Below, in pieces: positions 35,434 to 42,675 of a stretch of 64,000 nt of DNA. This DNA comes from Coriobacteriaceae bacterium (GTDB lineage: Bacteria > Actinomycetota > Coriobacteriia > Coriobacteriales > Coriobacteriaceae), in assembly GCA_025757745.1 (NCBI GenBank), contig CP107217.1, positions 1,612,001 through 1,676,000 of the forward strand, in the 5' to 3' direction. A program made the position numbers and the translations under genes. The notes under the pieces were generated by a model. It was not told the DNA's origin, searched no databases, and saw nothing but the letters and a program-made list of their open reading frames with translations. Each line of letters opens with the position of its first letter. The stretch's first letter is position 1.

Positions 35434-35616
35434 CGCGATCCTCCCCTAGATATTTAGACAGTCAGTTGACTAGGCATACTAAGAGCATAGCCAGCCCGTT
35501 GTGTTTCCCGCCCGTTTCGAAACAATCGCGTAACGCGCGCCCTATGAGTGGACACCGCCGACCTCAAGGGCGACAACAAGGGCCCCAGGTTCGGCCTGTG
35601 AGCTCGCCGCTTCAAA

Positions 35617-35835
35617 CATCTCAATCTGTAACAGGAAGACCCAATTTCGACGCCTAACTGTTACAGATTGAGATGTTTTCGAGAGACAGTTCCGAATGTC
35701 TCGATCTGTAACACGAAGGGCCGCTTTCGGCGGTCAGCTGTTACAGATCGAGATTTTCCATAGGACCATTTCTTCCTGTCTTGATCTGTAACACCTAGAC
35801 CCAATTTCCATCCCTAGTTGTTACAGATCAAGACA
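35617..35835. repeat. hairpin array D, three 59-bp units
   Basis: Units lie at 35617-35675, 35697-35755 and 35777-35835, with 21-nt spacers. The first unit pairs CATCTCAAT with ATTGAGATG and the third pairs TGTCTTGAT with ATCAAGACA, so the arm sequence changes but pairing is kept. It lies between the divergent gltB and mntH genes. Confidence 0.9.
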
Positions 35836-35956
35836 TTTCGGCAACCCCCCTTCCTCATCCTATTCAAATACAACAATTTTGTTAGTCTTGGTTAACTATT
35901 TGGCCTAAAACGGGTATCCTTTGCGGAGTCAAACAAACGGCACGCAGGAGCGCACC

Positions 35957-37213
35957 ATGATCAACCATCTCAAACATCACTTTGGCTCCCCGCGCACCGG
36001 CGATCACGGAGGCCTAGACATTGCGCGGCATATCGGCCCCGGGCTGCTCGTGACCGTCGGCTTTATCGACCCAGGCAACTGGGCCTCCAATATGGCCGCG
36101 GGCTCGCAGTTTGGCTACGCGCTGCTGTGGATCGTCACGCTGTCCACGATTATGCTCATCGCGTTGCAGCACAACGCGGCACACCTGGGTATCGCCACGG
36201 GCACCTGTCTTGCCGAGGCCACGACACGTTACCTCCCCCGCTTCGTTGGACGCACGGTGCTCGCCAGTGCCTATCTCGCGACCATCGCCACCGCCATGGC
36301 CGAAGTCCTGGGCGGTGCGATCGCGCTTCAAATGCTCTTTGGCCTGCCCGTGCGCGCCGGCTGCATCATCGTCGCGGCGGCATCGATTGCCATGCTCATG
36401 ACAAGCTCCTACAAACGCGCCGAGCGATGGATCATCGCCTTCGTGGGCGTGGTGGGACTTTCGTTTTTAGCCGAGCTTGCACTAGTCAAGGTCGACTGGC
36501 CGCAAGCCGCCACAAGCTGGATCACACCCAGTATGCCCACCGGCTCGGCCGCGATTGTCGTAAGCGTCCTAGGCGCGGTCGTTATGCCCCACAACCTCTT
36601 CCTGCACTCCGAAGTCATCCAATCCATGCACTTCGAAGGCCAAGGCGAGCGAGTTATCGAAGAACGTCTGCGCTACGAGCTCTTCGACACGCTCTTTTCG
36701 ATGGGCGTGGGCTGGGCAATCAACTCGGCCATGGTCATCCTGGCCGCAACGACCTTCTTTGCGCACGGCATGGTCGTAGACGACCTCGCCGTCGCAGCGG
36801 CCACGCTCTCCCCCATTCTGGGCCCGGCAAGCTCAATCATCTTTGCGGTGGCACTGCTGTTTGCGGGCATATCGAGTAGCGTGACGGCGGGCATGGCGGC
36901 GGGCACCATCACCGCGGGCATGTTCGACGAGGAATACGACATCCACGACCGACATTCCTCGATCGGGGTGGCGGCCTGTTTCGTCGGCGCAGTGGCGGCG
37001 TGCCTGGTCGTCCCGAATCCTTTTGAGGGTCTCATTTGGAGTCAGGCACTGCTGTCGCTTCAGCTGCCGATTACGGTCTTTGTGCTCATACGACTCACCA
37101 GTTCGCCCCGCGTCATGGGCAAATACGCCAACTCGCGCCCGCTCAACGCGTTGCTCGTAGGGATCGGCGCCATCGTGACGATTCTCGATGTCGTGTTGTT
37201 GACAGGGATGTAA
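35957..37213 (+). CDS. mntH: Nramp-family divalent metal transporter
   Basis: 418 aa from ATG 35957 (CAGGAG upstream). Eleven hydrophobic segments. The metal-binding motif of segment 1 is GFIDPGNWA (DPGN) and that of segment 6 is VVMPHNLFLHS (MPH). These indicate proton-coupled Mn2+ (or Fe2+) uptake. It is monocistronic. TTAACT and TATCCT, 17 nt apart at about 35892-35920, form a weak promoter. Arrays D and E lie on its two sides. Confidence 0.9.
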   Translation: MINHLKHHFGSPRTGDHGGLDIARHIGPGLLVTVGFIDPGNWASNMAAGSQFGYALLWIVTLSTIMLIALQHNAAHLGIATGTCLAEATTRYLPRFVGRTVLASAYLATIATAMAEVLGGAIALQMLFGLPVRAGCIIVAAASIAMLMTSSYKRAERWIIAFVGVVGLSFLAELALVKVDWPQAATSWITPSMPTGSAAIVVSVLGAVVMPHNLFLHSEVIQSMHFEGQGERVIEERLRYELFDTLFSMGVGWAINSAMVILAATTFFAHGMVVDDLAVAAATLSPILGPASSIIFAVALLFAGISSSVTAGMAAGTITAGMFDEEYDIHDRHSSIGVAACFVGAVAACLVVPNPFEGLIWSQALLSLQLPITVFVLIRLTSSPRVMGKYANSRPLNALLVGIGAIVTILDVVLLTGM

Positions 37214-37239
37214 TGGGACGGGGCACCTACCCAGACAAA

Positions 37240-37537
37240 CGTCTCGATCTGTAACATCTAGACACGCTTTTGATGTCTAGATGTTACAGATCGAGATCAT
37301 TCCGAGGGACAGCTCCGTTTGTCTCAATCTGTAACACGTAGACCCCGTTTTGACTGCTAGATGTTACAGATTGAGATCTTCTGCCGGACGGTTTTGGTTT
37401 GTCTCGATATGTAACAAGTGGGCCCAATTTCCACTTCTAGATGTTACAGATCGAGACATTTCTTCAGCTCCAACCTTTTGTCTCAATCTGTAACAGGAAG
37501 ACCCGTTTTGAACCGTTAGATGTTACAGATTAAGACC
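37240..37537. repeat. hairpin array E, four 59-bp units
   Basis: Units lie at 37240-37298, 37320-37378, 37400-37458 and 37479-37537, with spacers of 21, 21 and 20 nt. The centre of the first unit is itself nearly palindromic (TCTAGACA...TGTCTAGA). It begins 26 nt after the mntH stop. The first spacer matches the first spacer of array D at 15 of 21 positions. Confidence 0.9.
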
Positions 37538-37606
37538 AAAGGTCGGCCGGACTCACGACAGGCAGAATCGGCTAACAGCAGCCGTGTTCCCTTGGGGACG
37601 GAGGAA

Positions 37607-37642
37607 AAGGGCCCCCGGCCGAGAAATCGACCGGGGGCCCTT
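37607..37642 (-). terminator. terminator of the rubredoxin transcript
   Basis: A 12-bp stem, AAGGGCCCCCGG with CCGGGGGCCCTT, and on the minus strand TTTTCC follows. A GGGGACGGAGGAAAA motif of the GGGGAC family abuts it. Confidence 0.75.
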
Positions 37643-37681
37643 GGACAGAGCTATGTTCGGCTTTCGCCGTGTGTCTGCGAG

Positions 37682-37825
37682 TTACTCCTCGACGAGCTCA
37701 AACTGATCGGGACCGACGCCGCACACCGGGCACACGTAATCCTCGGGCAGCTCGGGCGTGTCGACCTCAACCTCGTAACCGCAAACGGTGCACACGAACT
37801 TATACGTCTTCTTCTCCTCAGCCAT
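37682..37825 (-). CDS. rubredoxin
   Basis: 47 aa. Two CxxCG knuckles, FVCTVCGYEVEV and YVCPVCGVGPDQFE, bind one iron. Small electron carrier, in anaerobes often serving oxygen or peroxide reduction. AGGAG precedes ATG 37825. It follows a flavin reductase gene on the same strand by 88 nt; the two together correspond to the domains of high-molecular-weight rubredoxins. Confidence 0.9.
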   Translation of the reverse strand: MAEEKKTYKFVCTVCGYEVEVDTPELPEDYVCPVCGVGPDQFELVEE

Positions 37826-37868
37826 GATGTTCTCCTCTCGAACGTGACTGCTGGTGTACTTGCTTATT

Positions 37869-37896
37869 AGTATATGTTCTCAATAATATAATGCAA
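37869..37896 (-). promoter_or_regulatory. putative rubredoxin promoter
   Basis: On the minus strand TTGCAT (37891-37896) and TATACT (37869-37874) are 16 nt apart in an AT-rich stretch. The surrounding TTATTAG...CTCAATAA is an imperfect palindrome, possibly a PerR/Fur-type site. Confidence 0.4.
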
Positions 37897-37913
37897 GTAT
37901 TTTTAAAACATTT

Positions 37914-38417
37914 CTAGCCTTGATACGAGGACGCCTTCGGAGGCGTCTTGCCCTTCAGCACCTTGTGGTAGTAGTCATAGGTCAACGGTGTCTCGCCGCT
38001 CAGACGCTCGGCATCCTCAACCTCGCCGATAAACAGCAGGTGCGTGCCCACGTCCACGGTGTCGATCAGACGGCAACTAAACAGCGCTGCCGCGTGCTCG
38101 GGCACATAGGGCATGCCAAGGGCAGTCTCGCGGGTCTCGTACTTGGCAAACTTGTCATAGTCGCTGCTGGTGCGGAACCCAAAGTTGCCAATGTAGAGCA
38201 TATCGGCCGTCTGATCGATCACGGTCAGCGCAAAGGCCTTGGCGGACGAGATAACACCAGACGTGACATTGTCCTTGTTCACGGCAACCGAGATGCGCGG
38301 CGGCGTAGACGTCACCTGCACCGCCGTGTTGATGACGCAGCCGGCGCGCAGTCCATCGGCCGCGGCGCTCACCACATACAGACCGCTCGGCATCGTAAAG
38401 AACGCAGTTTTATCCAT
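37914..38417 (-). CDS. flavin reductase (FMN-binding split barrel)
   Basis: 167 aa from ATG 38417 (GGGGAG upstream). MPSGLYVVSAA, GCVINTAVQVTSTPPRISVAVNK and HLLFIGEVEDAE are typical of flavin reductase-like domains that bind FMN. Together with the next gene, a rubredoxin, it probably forms an NAD(P)H-to-rubredoxin chain, as in anaerobes that detoxify oxygen or nitric oxide; the partner is inferred. Confidence 0.85.
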   Translation of the reverse strand: MDKTAFFTMPSGLYVVSAAADGLRAGCVINTAVQVTSTPPRISVAVNKDNVTSGVISSAKAFALTVIDQTADMLYIGNFGFRTSSDYDKFAKYETRETALGMPYVPEHAAALFSCRLIDTVDVGTHLLFIGEVEDAERLSGETPLTYDYYHKVLKGKTPPKASSYQG

Positions 38418-38471
38418 AACGATCACTCCCCTAACCCGGGTTGGAACCTCATGGAAGTATGTACCCACAAA

Positions 38472-38502
38472 AAAGGCGGCGCCCATAACGGATGCCGCCT
38501 TT
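38472..38502 (-). terminator. terminator of the smpB transcript
   Basis: AAAGGCGGC pairs with GCCGCCTTT (9 bp, 13-nt loop), and on the minus strand a run of six T follows. Confidence 0.75.
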
Positions 38503-38544
38503 GAGACATATGTGTCAGAACAGTAAGCAAGATGAGACGCCCAC

Positions 38545-38611
38545 AGTTGCGGTGAAATAGGGACTGAATAGCCCCTCAAACAGGCAAAACAGTCCGTATT
38601 CCACCGCAACT
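38545..38611. repeat. 67-bp inverted repeat family, copy 1
   Basis: 22-nt arms starting AGTTGCGGTG-AATA (two mismatches between arms) and ending in CAACT. The inner part contains GGCAAAACAGTCC. A second copy of exactly the same length is at 48267-48333. It lies 12 nt after the smpB stop. Confidence 0.8.
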
Positions 38612-38623
38612 TATGAAGGGTGG

Positions 38624-39094
38624 TCAGCGGTTGCGTTCCTTGAGCGCACGATCAATCTCGCGCTGAACGTCGCGCTTGGCCATGTCTTCGCGCTTGTCGT
38701 AAAGCTTTTTGCCGCGGCCCAGGCCCAGTAGCAGCTTTACGCGGCCGTCGGTATTAAAGTAGAGCTCCAGCGGCACCAACGCATAACCGCGGTTGCGCAG
38801 CTTGCCATCGAGAAAATCGATCTCCCTGCGGTGCAGCAGCAGACGGCGCCGGCGATCGGGATCACGATTCCACACACCACCGTGGCTGTAAGGGTGAATA
38901 TGCAGACCCACCAGCCAGCACTCGCCGCCGCGAATCAGCGCAAAGGTATCAGTGATCTGACAGGCGCGCTCGCGAATCGACTTGACCTCGGTACCACTCA
39001 GTTCAATACCGCATTCGAACGTCTCGTCGATAAAGTACTCGTGATGCGCCGAGCGATTCTTGGAGATGAGCTTGCGCTCGCGCTTACTGGGCAT
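38624..39094 (-). CDS. smpB: SsrA-binding protein
   Basis: 156 aa. Full SmpB: HHEYFIDETFECGIELSGTE, VKSIRERACQITDTFALI, the central SHGGVWNRDPDRRRRLLLH, and a basic C-terminal tail (KKLYDKREDMAKRDVQREID). It delivers tmRNA to stalled ribosomes. The start overlaps the end of the upstream TPR gene by 11 nt. rnr, its usual partner, lies 3.6 kb away. Confidence 0.95.
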   Translation of the reverse strand: MPSKRERKLISKNRSAHHEYFIDETFECGIELSGTEVKSIRERACQITDTFALIRGGECWLVGLHIHPYSHGGVWNRDPDRRRRLLLHRREIDFLDGKLRNRGYALVPLELYFNTDGRVKLLLGLGRGKKLYDKREDMAKRDVQREIDRALKERNR

Positions 39095-40001
39095 CGCCGG
39101 CCTCCTTGGCGCCATCGGAACCCTTGCCCGTAGCTTCGCGCTTAGCCTTGCGCTCGGCGTTGAGCTCCGCGTCGCTCTCACGCACCAGCTTGATAATCGC
39201 CGCGCAGGCCTCCTCGCCCACCAGGTCGCGGGCACGGACCGTCAGACGCGTAGCCTCCTGCTTGTCGCCATCGCTCGCAGCATCGGTCGCACACATGATC
39301 AGGCAAATGGCAATCTCGGCCGAAGGCGAGGTCGGCACGCCTTGCAGAGCCAGTTCACCCATCACGTGGTCGTCGCTCTCATCGGCGGCATCCGGATAGG
39401 TGGTATGAATCTTGTTGAGCAAGCGCGTCGTATGCGCATCGTTGGGCGCCAGGCGCAGCGCCAGACGCGCGCAGCCCACGGCAGCCGAGACGTTCTCGGT
39501 CTCGGGCTCCAAGAAGTACTGGCCCAGGTTGGCATAGGCGCGGGCGGCACATTTACCGTCGCTCGCACGCTCCAGCACCGAAAACGAAAGCGATGCCCAC
39601 TCCTGCTTGTCCTCGAGCGCGCGGAACAGCTCGGCCAAATCCAAGCGATAGTTGCAGTTCATGGGGTCCCAACGCACAGCCTGCATCAGGGCATTACGAG
39701 CGCTTACATAATCCTGCTGACGAATGTAGGCAAACGCCATGTCAGAGTACAGGCGGTCAAACGGCACCTCGACCTGCACGAGCTCACGCGGATCCTTCTC
39801 CACGCGGCGATAGGCCAAGCGCTCAAACTTGCTATCGAAGCTAAAGTATTGGCGCTTCTCCTCCGTCTTGCACTCGGCGTCGATATACTCCTCGGCGAGC
39901 TCCACCAGGCGCTCCAGCAGCGGCGTCGCCGTAGCCAGGTCGCCCTGCGCCAGATAGTTCTCGGCATACGTGATGTCTTGCAAGCTGATGGGCAGGTCCA
40001 T
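39084..40001 (-). CDS. tetratricopeptide-repeat protein
   Basis: 305 aa, soluble and helical. LQDITYAENYLAQGDLATA, DMAFAYIRQQDYVSARNALM and AYANLGQYFLEPE are TPR-like helices, interrupted by a charged middle part. The tail is Lys/Glu-rich (AERKAKREATGKGSDG). It probably mediates protein contacts; no enzymatic motif. It is translationally coupled to smpB. Confidence 0.6.
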   Translation of the reverse strand: MDLPISLQDITYAENYLAQGDLATATPLLERLVELAEEYIDAECKTEEKRQYFSFDSKFERLAYRRVEKDPRELVQVEVPFDRLYSDMAFAYIRQQDYVSARNALMQAVRWDPMNCNYRLDLAELFRALEDKQEWASLSFSVLERASDGKCAARAYANLGQYFLEPETENVSAAVGCARLALRLAPNDAHTTRLLNKIHTTYPDAADESDDHVMGELALQGVPTSPSAEIAICLIMCATDAASDGDKQEATRLTVRARDLVGEEACAAIIKLVRESDAELNAERKAKREATGKGSDGAKEAGDAQ

Positions 40002-40098
40002 GACAACTCCTCGGTCCGGGCGGCAGACTCAACGCGCGCCTTAAACATCGGTCAATACACAAAACCCGGGTCTCTTACGAGGCCCGGGCGTTCAATTT

Positions 40099-40175
40099 TG
40101 GTAGCCCGTACCAGATTCGAACTGGTGATCTCCGCCTTGAGAGGGCGGCGTCCTAAACCGCTAGACGAACGGGCC
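40099..40175 (-). tRNA. tRNA-Glu (CTC)
   Basis: Cloverleaf on the minus strand. The acceptor stem is GGCCCGT/ACGGGCT with G-U at the first pair, the anticodon stem is CCGCC/GGCGG, and the loop CTCTCAA has anticodon CTC. The T loop is TTCGAAT. CCA is encoded. Confidence 0.95.
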
Positions 40176-40192
40176 ATATGTAGCAAATGCAA

Positions 40193-40266
40193 TGGCTGGG
40201 ATGGAGGGAGTCGAACCCCCATTGACGGAACCAGAATCCGCTGTCCTGCCATTAGACGACATCCCA
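40193..40266 (-). tRNA. tRNA-Gln (CTG)
   Basis: Cloverleaf on the minus strand. The acceptor stem is TGGGATG/CATCCCA, and the anticodon loop TTCTGGT has anticodon CTG. The T loop is TTCGACT and CCA is encoded. It lies 17 nt from tRNA-Glu, same direction. Confidence 0.95.
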
Positions 40267-40542
40267 ATGACTGCATCGCTGCGCTCGGCTGTGCCTTTGC
40301 GCAAGAAAGAAATATACGGGAAGTCTCGCCGTGACGCAAGCCCCAATTTTGACTTTTTTGAAATTCAGTCAAATTGGCCTAATTTAGTCCAACCCGTGAA
40401 GGACCTGTGAAGCCAACCGCTGTACACGAAGGGCAAAACGCCGCGAGCGGTAGCCGTCAACCGTTGGCAGATTCTACCGTGAAAACGATAGCACCAGGCA
40501 ACACAATCGAAGTATCAATGATCACGTAGATATCGAGGCGCC

Positions 40543-40953
40543 ATGGACGAAGAGCTTGATTACCTATGGGAGACCCTGGGCCTCGAGATCACTGCTGACC
40601 TTTGGCCCGAACGGGACAAAATCCATCCCACACTGCGCCCCGCCATCACGGTGATGCAGGCAAACTACCGCCGTGCATCCTTTTTGATCATGCGGATGTC
40701 ATGGCACGCGGCGCTCCCCGACCTTAAGCGAATCCAGGCAAGCCTCGTCGAGCTGTCCGGCATGCCGACCGTCATATCCGAGGCGCACCTGGAGCAGCGC
40801 CAGCGCGAGCGACTGCAACAGCAGCGGATTCCCTTTATCTGCCCCGGCGTTCAGGCATATCTGCCCTTTATGGACGAGGAGTACTGGAGCGGCAAGCCCA
40901 ACAAGCACGTAAAGGTCTACGATCCGCACGAATGGGCACAGCTCGAGGATTGA
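40543..40953 (+). CDS. MarR-like regulator N-terminal domain, or truncated regulator
   Basis: 136 aa. EAHLEQRQRERLQQQRIPFI and CPGVQAYLPFMDEEYW match the N-terminal region shared by a group of MarR-related regulators (RKRLIEQRIPFIVPGxQLYLP). The winged helix that should follow is missing. The protein ends in HEWAQLED soon after. No clear Shine-Dalgarno precedes the ATG. It is either a stand-alone domain or a truncated gene. I see no gene in the preceding 275 nt. Confidence 0.5.
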   Translation: MDEELDYLWETLGLEITADLWPERDKIHPTLRPAITVMQANYRRASFLIMRMSWHAALPDLKRIQASLVELSGMPTVISEAHLEQRQRERLQQQRIPFICPGVQAYLPFMDEEYWSGKPNKHVKVYDPHEWAQLED

Positions 40954-41025
40954 GCCGAGCGAGCCCGCCGATGGAAAACACGTCCCACTCTGAGCACTCA
41001 AAACGGGTCGCACTTTCCGCAGCCG

Positions 41026-41385
41026 CTACAGTAACGCCTCGGCCCAGGCCGCTTCCTTAAAGCCAGGAATCGCAAAGTCATCGCCCACCAGCAGCGGACG
41101 CTTGACCAGCATGCCGTCGGTCGCCAACAGCTCGTAACACTCCTGATCCGTCATCCCCGCATCCAGGTGCGCCTTCAGGCCCAGCTCTCGATATTTCATG
41201 CCCGACGAGTTAAAGAAGCGACGCACCGGCAGCCCCGAACGCGCAATCCAGGTCGCAAGTTCCTCAGCCGAAGGATTGTCTGTAACAATATCGCGATCGA
41301 CGTACTCAACCCCATGCTCGTCCAACCAGGCCTTGGCCTTTTTACACGTCGAGCATTTGGGATATTCAACAAACAGCACTGCCAT
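41026..41385 (-). CDS. ArsC/Spx-family protein
   Basis: 119 aa. YPKCSTCKKAKAWLDEHGVE carries the CxxC of this thioredoxin-fold family. DIVTDNPSAEELATW and the C-terminal KRPLLVGDDFAIPGFKEAAW are conserved. Length and the CSTC site fit the arsenate-reductase-like subfamily (YffB/Spx type). No arsenic genes are nearby, so a general redox or regulatory role is more likely than arsenate reduction. Confidence 0.85.
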   Translation of the reverse strand: MAVLFVEYPKCSTCKKAKAWLDEHGVEYVDRDIVTDNPSAEELATWIARSGLPVRRFFNSSGMKYRELGLKAHLDAGMTDQECYELLATDGMLVKRPLLVGDDFAIPGFKEAAWAEALL

Positions 41386-41507
41386 GGGGATTCCCTTCTT
41401 AGAAAAGACAAGTGTCTGGCAAACAGCGCATCGATGGCCATCTGCGACCGATGCCGATATTGTAGCCAGCGCCGACGTACAGGCGGTCGCGGTTTTCTAT
41501 CTTGAGG

Positions 41508-41891
41508 TTAACGTTTCGTATGGGCGCCAATGGGACAGGTCGCGCGCTGAACCAGCACAGCGGCCAACAGCACCAACAGCATGGCGACAACGTAGCCCGC
41601 GGCGTCAAAGCCTAAGTCGATAACGTCAAAATGACGGCCGGGAACAAAAATCTTATGCACCTGATCGCCGACGGAGCAAACGGCGCAAAAGGCCAGGACG
41701 GGTACGCACCGCAATCGGGTGAGCGACGCGCGCTTATCCAAGCACACCGCCGCCAACGAGACAAACAGCCCAACAAAGAGAACTCTACGGTATGGGCGAC
41801 ACGACGGATGTTGGTGCCCATCCATATGCGAACGGGGGCAAGCGGGTCGGGATGGGCGGCGGTGGTCGCTGAGTCCGCATCCCCGGCTCCC
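41508..41891 (-). pseudogene. VanZ-like membrane protein, frameshifted
   Basis: Frame 1 gives MGTNIRRVAHTVEFSLLG and frame 2 continues LFVSLAAVCLDKRASLTRL, then VGDQVHKIFVPGRHFDVIDL, the VanZ signature. A single-base change near 41770 separates them. The N-terminal start is also unclear. VanZ proteins give low-level glycopeptide resistance in enterococci, while most homologues are of unknown role. Confidence 0.65.
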
Positions 41892-42497
41892 CTACTCCGT
41901 CTCGCGCATCCAGCGATCGAAGGTCCCCACGCACACACCTAGGCGCTTTGCCGCCTGACTCCGGGTAATATTGCCCGCCTCATAGATATCGCGCACTCGT
42001 TCAAATTGCGGAGGGCACGGCTTGCGGGGTCGACCAAAACGCACGCCGCGCGCCCGCGCCGCCGCAATTCCCTCCGCCTGACGACGGTGGATGTTCTCTC
42101 GTTCCACCTGCGCCACATAGCTCAACAGCTGTAAAACGATATCGGCGATCAGCGTGCTGGTCACATCCGATCCGCCGCAATCTCTCGCACGCGTATCGAG
42201 CAACGGCATGTCCAGCACAACGATGGCCGCACCAAGCTTCTTGGTTATACGACGCCATTCCTCGAGTATCTCGCTGTAGTTTCGGCCCAGCCGATCGATG
42301 GAAAGCACCACCAACACGTCGCCGGAAGCCAAGGCATGAAGCAATTCCCGATACTGTGGGCGATCAAAGTCCTTACCGCTCGCACGGTCGGCAAAGACAT
42401 TCGCCGGCTCCACGCCATAGGCGCTCAGCGCATCCAACTGGCGATTCAAATTTTGATCGCGCGAGCTCACTCGCGCATACCCATATACCGTTGCCAC
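41892..42497 (-). CDS. small serine recombinase (resolvase/invertase family)
   Basis: About 201 aa. YGYARVSSRDQNLNRQL contains the catalytic serine. DRASGKDFDRPQY, DVLVVLSIDRLGRNY and AQVERENIHRRQAEGI complete the catalytic domain and E-helix. A C-terminal helix-turn-helix (ITRSQAAKRLGVCVGTFDRW) follows. GTG 42497 has GGGG upstream and gives the usual VATVYGYARVS start. No convincing cross-over sites are seen nearby, so invertase versus resolvase is open. Confidence 0.85.
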   Translation of the reverse strand: MATVYGYARVSSRDQNLNRQLDALSAYGVEPANVFADRASGKDFDRPQYRELLHALASGDVLVVLSIDRLGRNYSEILEEWRRITKKLGAAIVVLDMPLLDTRARDCGGSDVTSTLIADIVLQLLSYVAQVERENIHRRQAEGIAAARARGVRFGRPRKPCPPQFERVRDIYEAGNITRSQAAKRLGVCVGTFDRWMRETE

Positions 42498-42618
42498 AAC
42501 ATCCCCGCTCTCTCGTAAACCTGCCAAATAGGGACAGGTTTGTTTTGGTAGGTCCTATCTCCCAAAAGCATATGAAGAAGCGGCCGAGCTCATGGCAGGG
42601 TAATCAAGAGACACGCAA

Positions 42619-42646
42619 AGAGGGCGGCCCCGAAAGACCGCCCTCT
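42619..42646 (-). terminator. terminator of rnr
   Basis: AGAGGGCGG pairs with CCGCCCTCT (9 bp, 10-nt loop); on the minus strand TTTGC follows. A partial GGGGAC-family motif (GGGACAGGTTTGTTTTGG) lies at about 42532-42550. Confidence 0.6.
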
Positions 42647-42675
42647 ACGCTCTGCCGATACTCACTCCGTGCCGG

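Noticed and set aside
32170..35457. 1,095-codon plus-strand open frame
   Set aside because: It is antisense to gltB, whose product has all expected motifs.
20959..37537. CRISPR arrays
   Set aside because: The spacing is regular, but the gaps are only 20-22 nt and partly related between arrays. The 59-bp units are long palindromes with conserved centres, and no cas gene is present.
20959..37537. Integron attC sites
   Set aside because: The size is similar, but the R'/R'' core (RYYYAAC/GTTRRRY) is not met, no integrase gene is present, and no gene cassette follows each unit.
41280..41300. A further half-site of the 59-bp repeat (CTGTAACAATA)
   Set aside because: It lies inside the ArsC-like coding sequence, lacks the GTCTCGAT part and has no opposite arm.
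41508..42497. Invertible DNA segment controlled by the serine recombinase
   Set aside because: I looked for matching inverted cross-over sites around the recombinase and found none.
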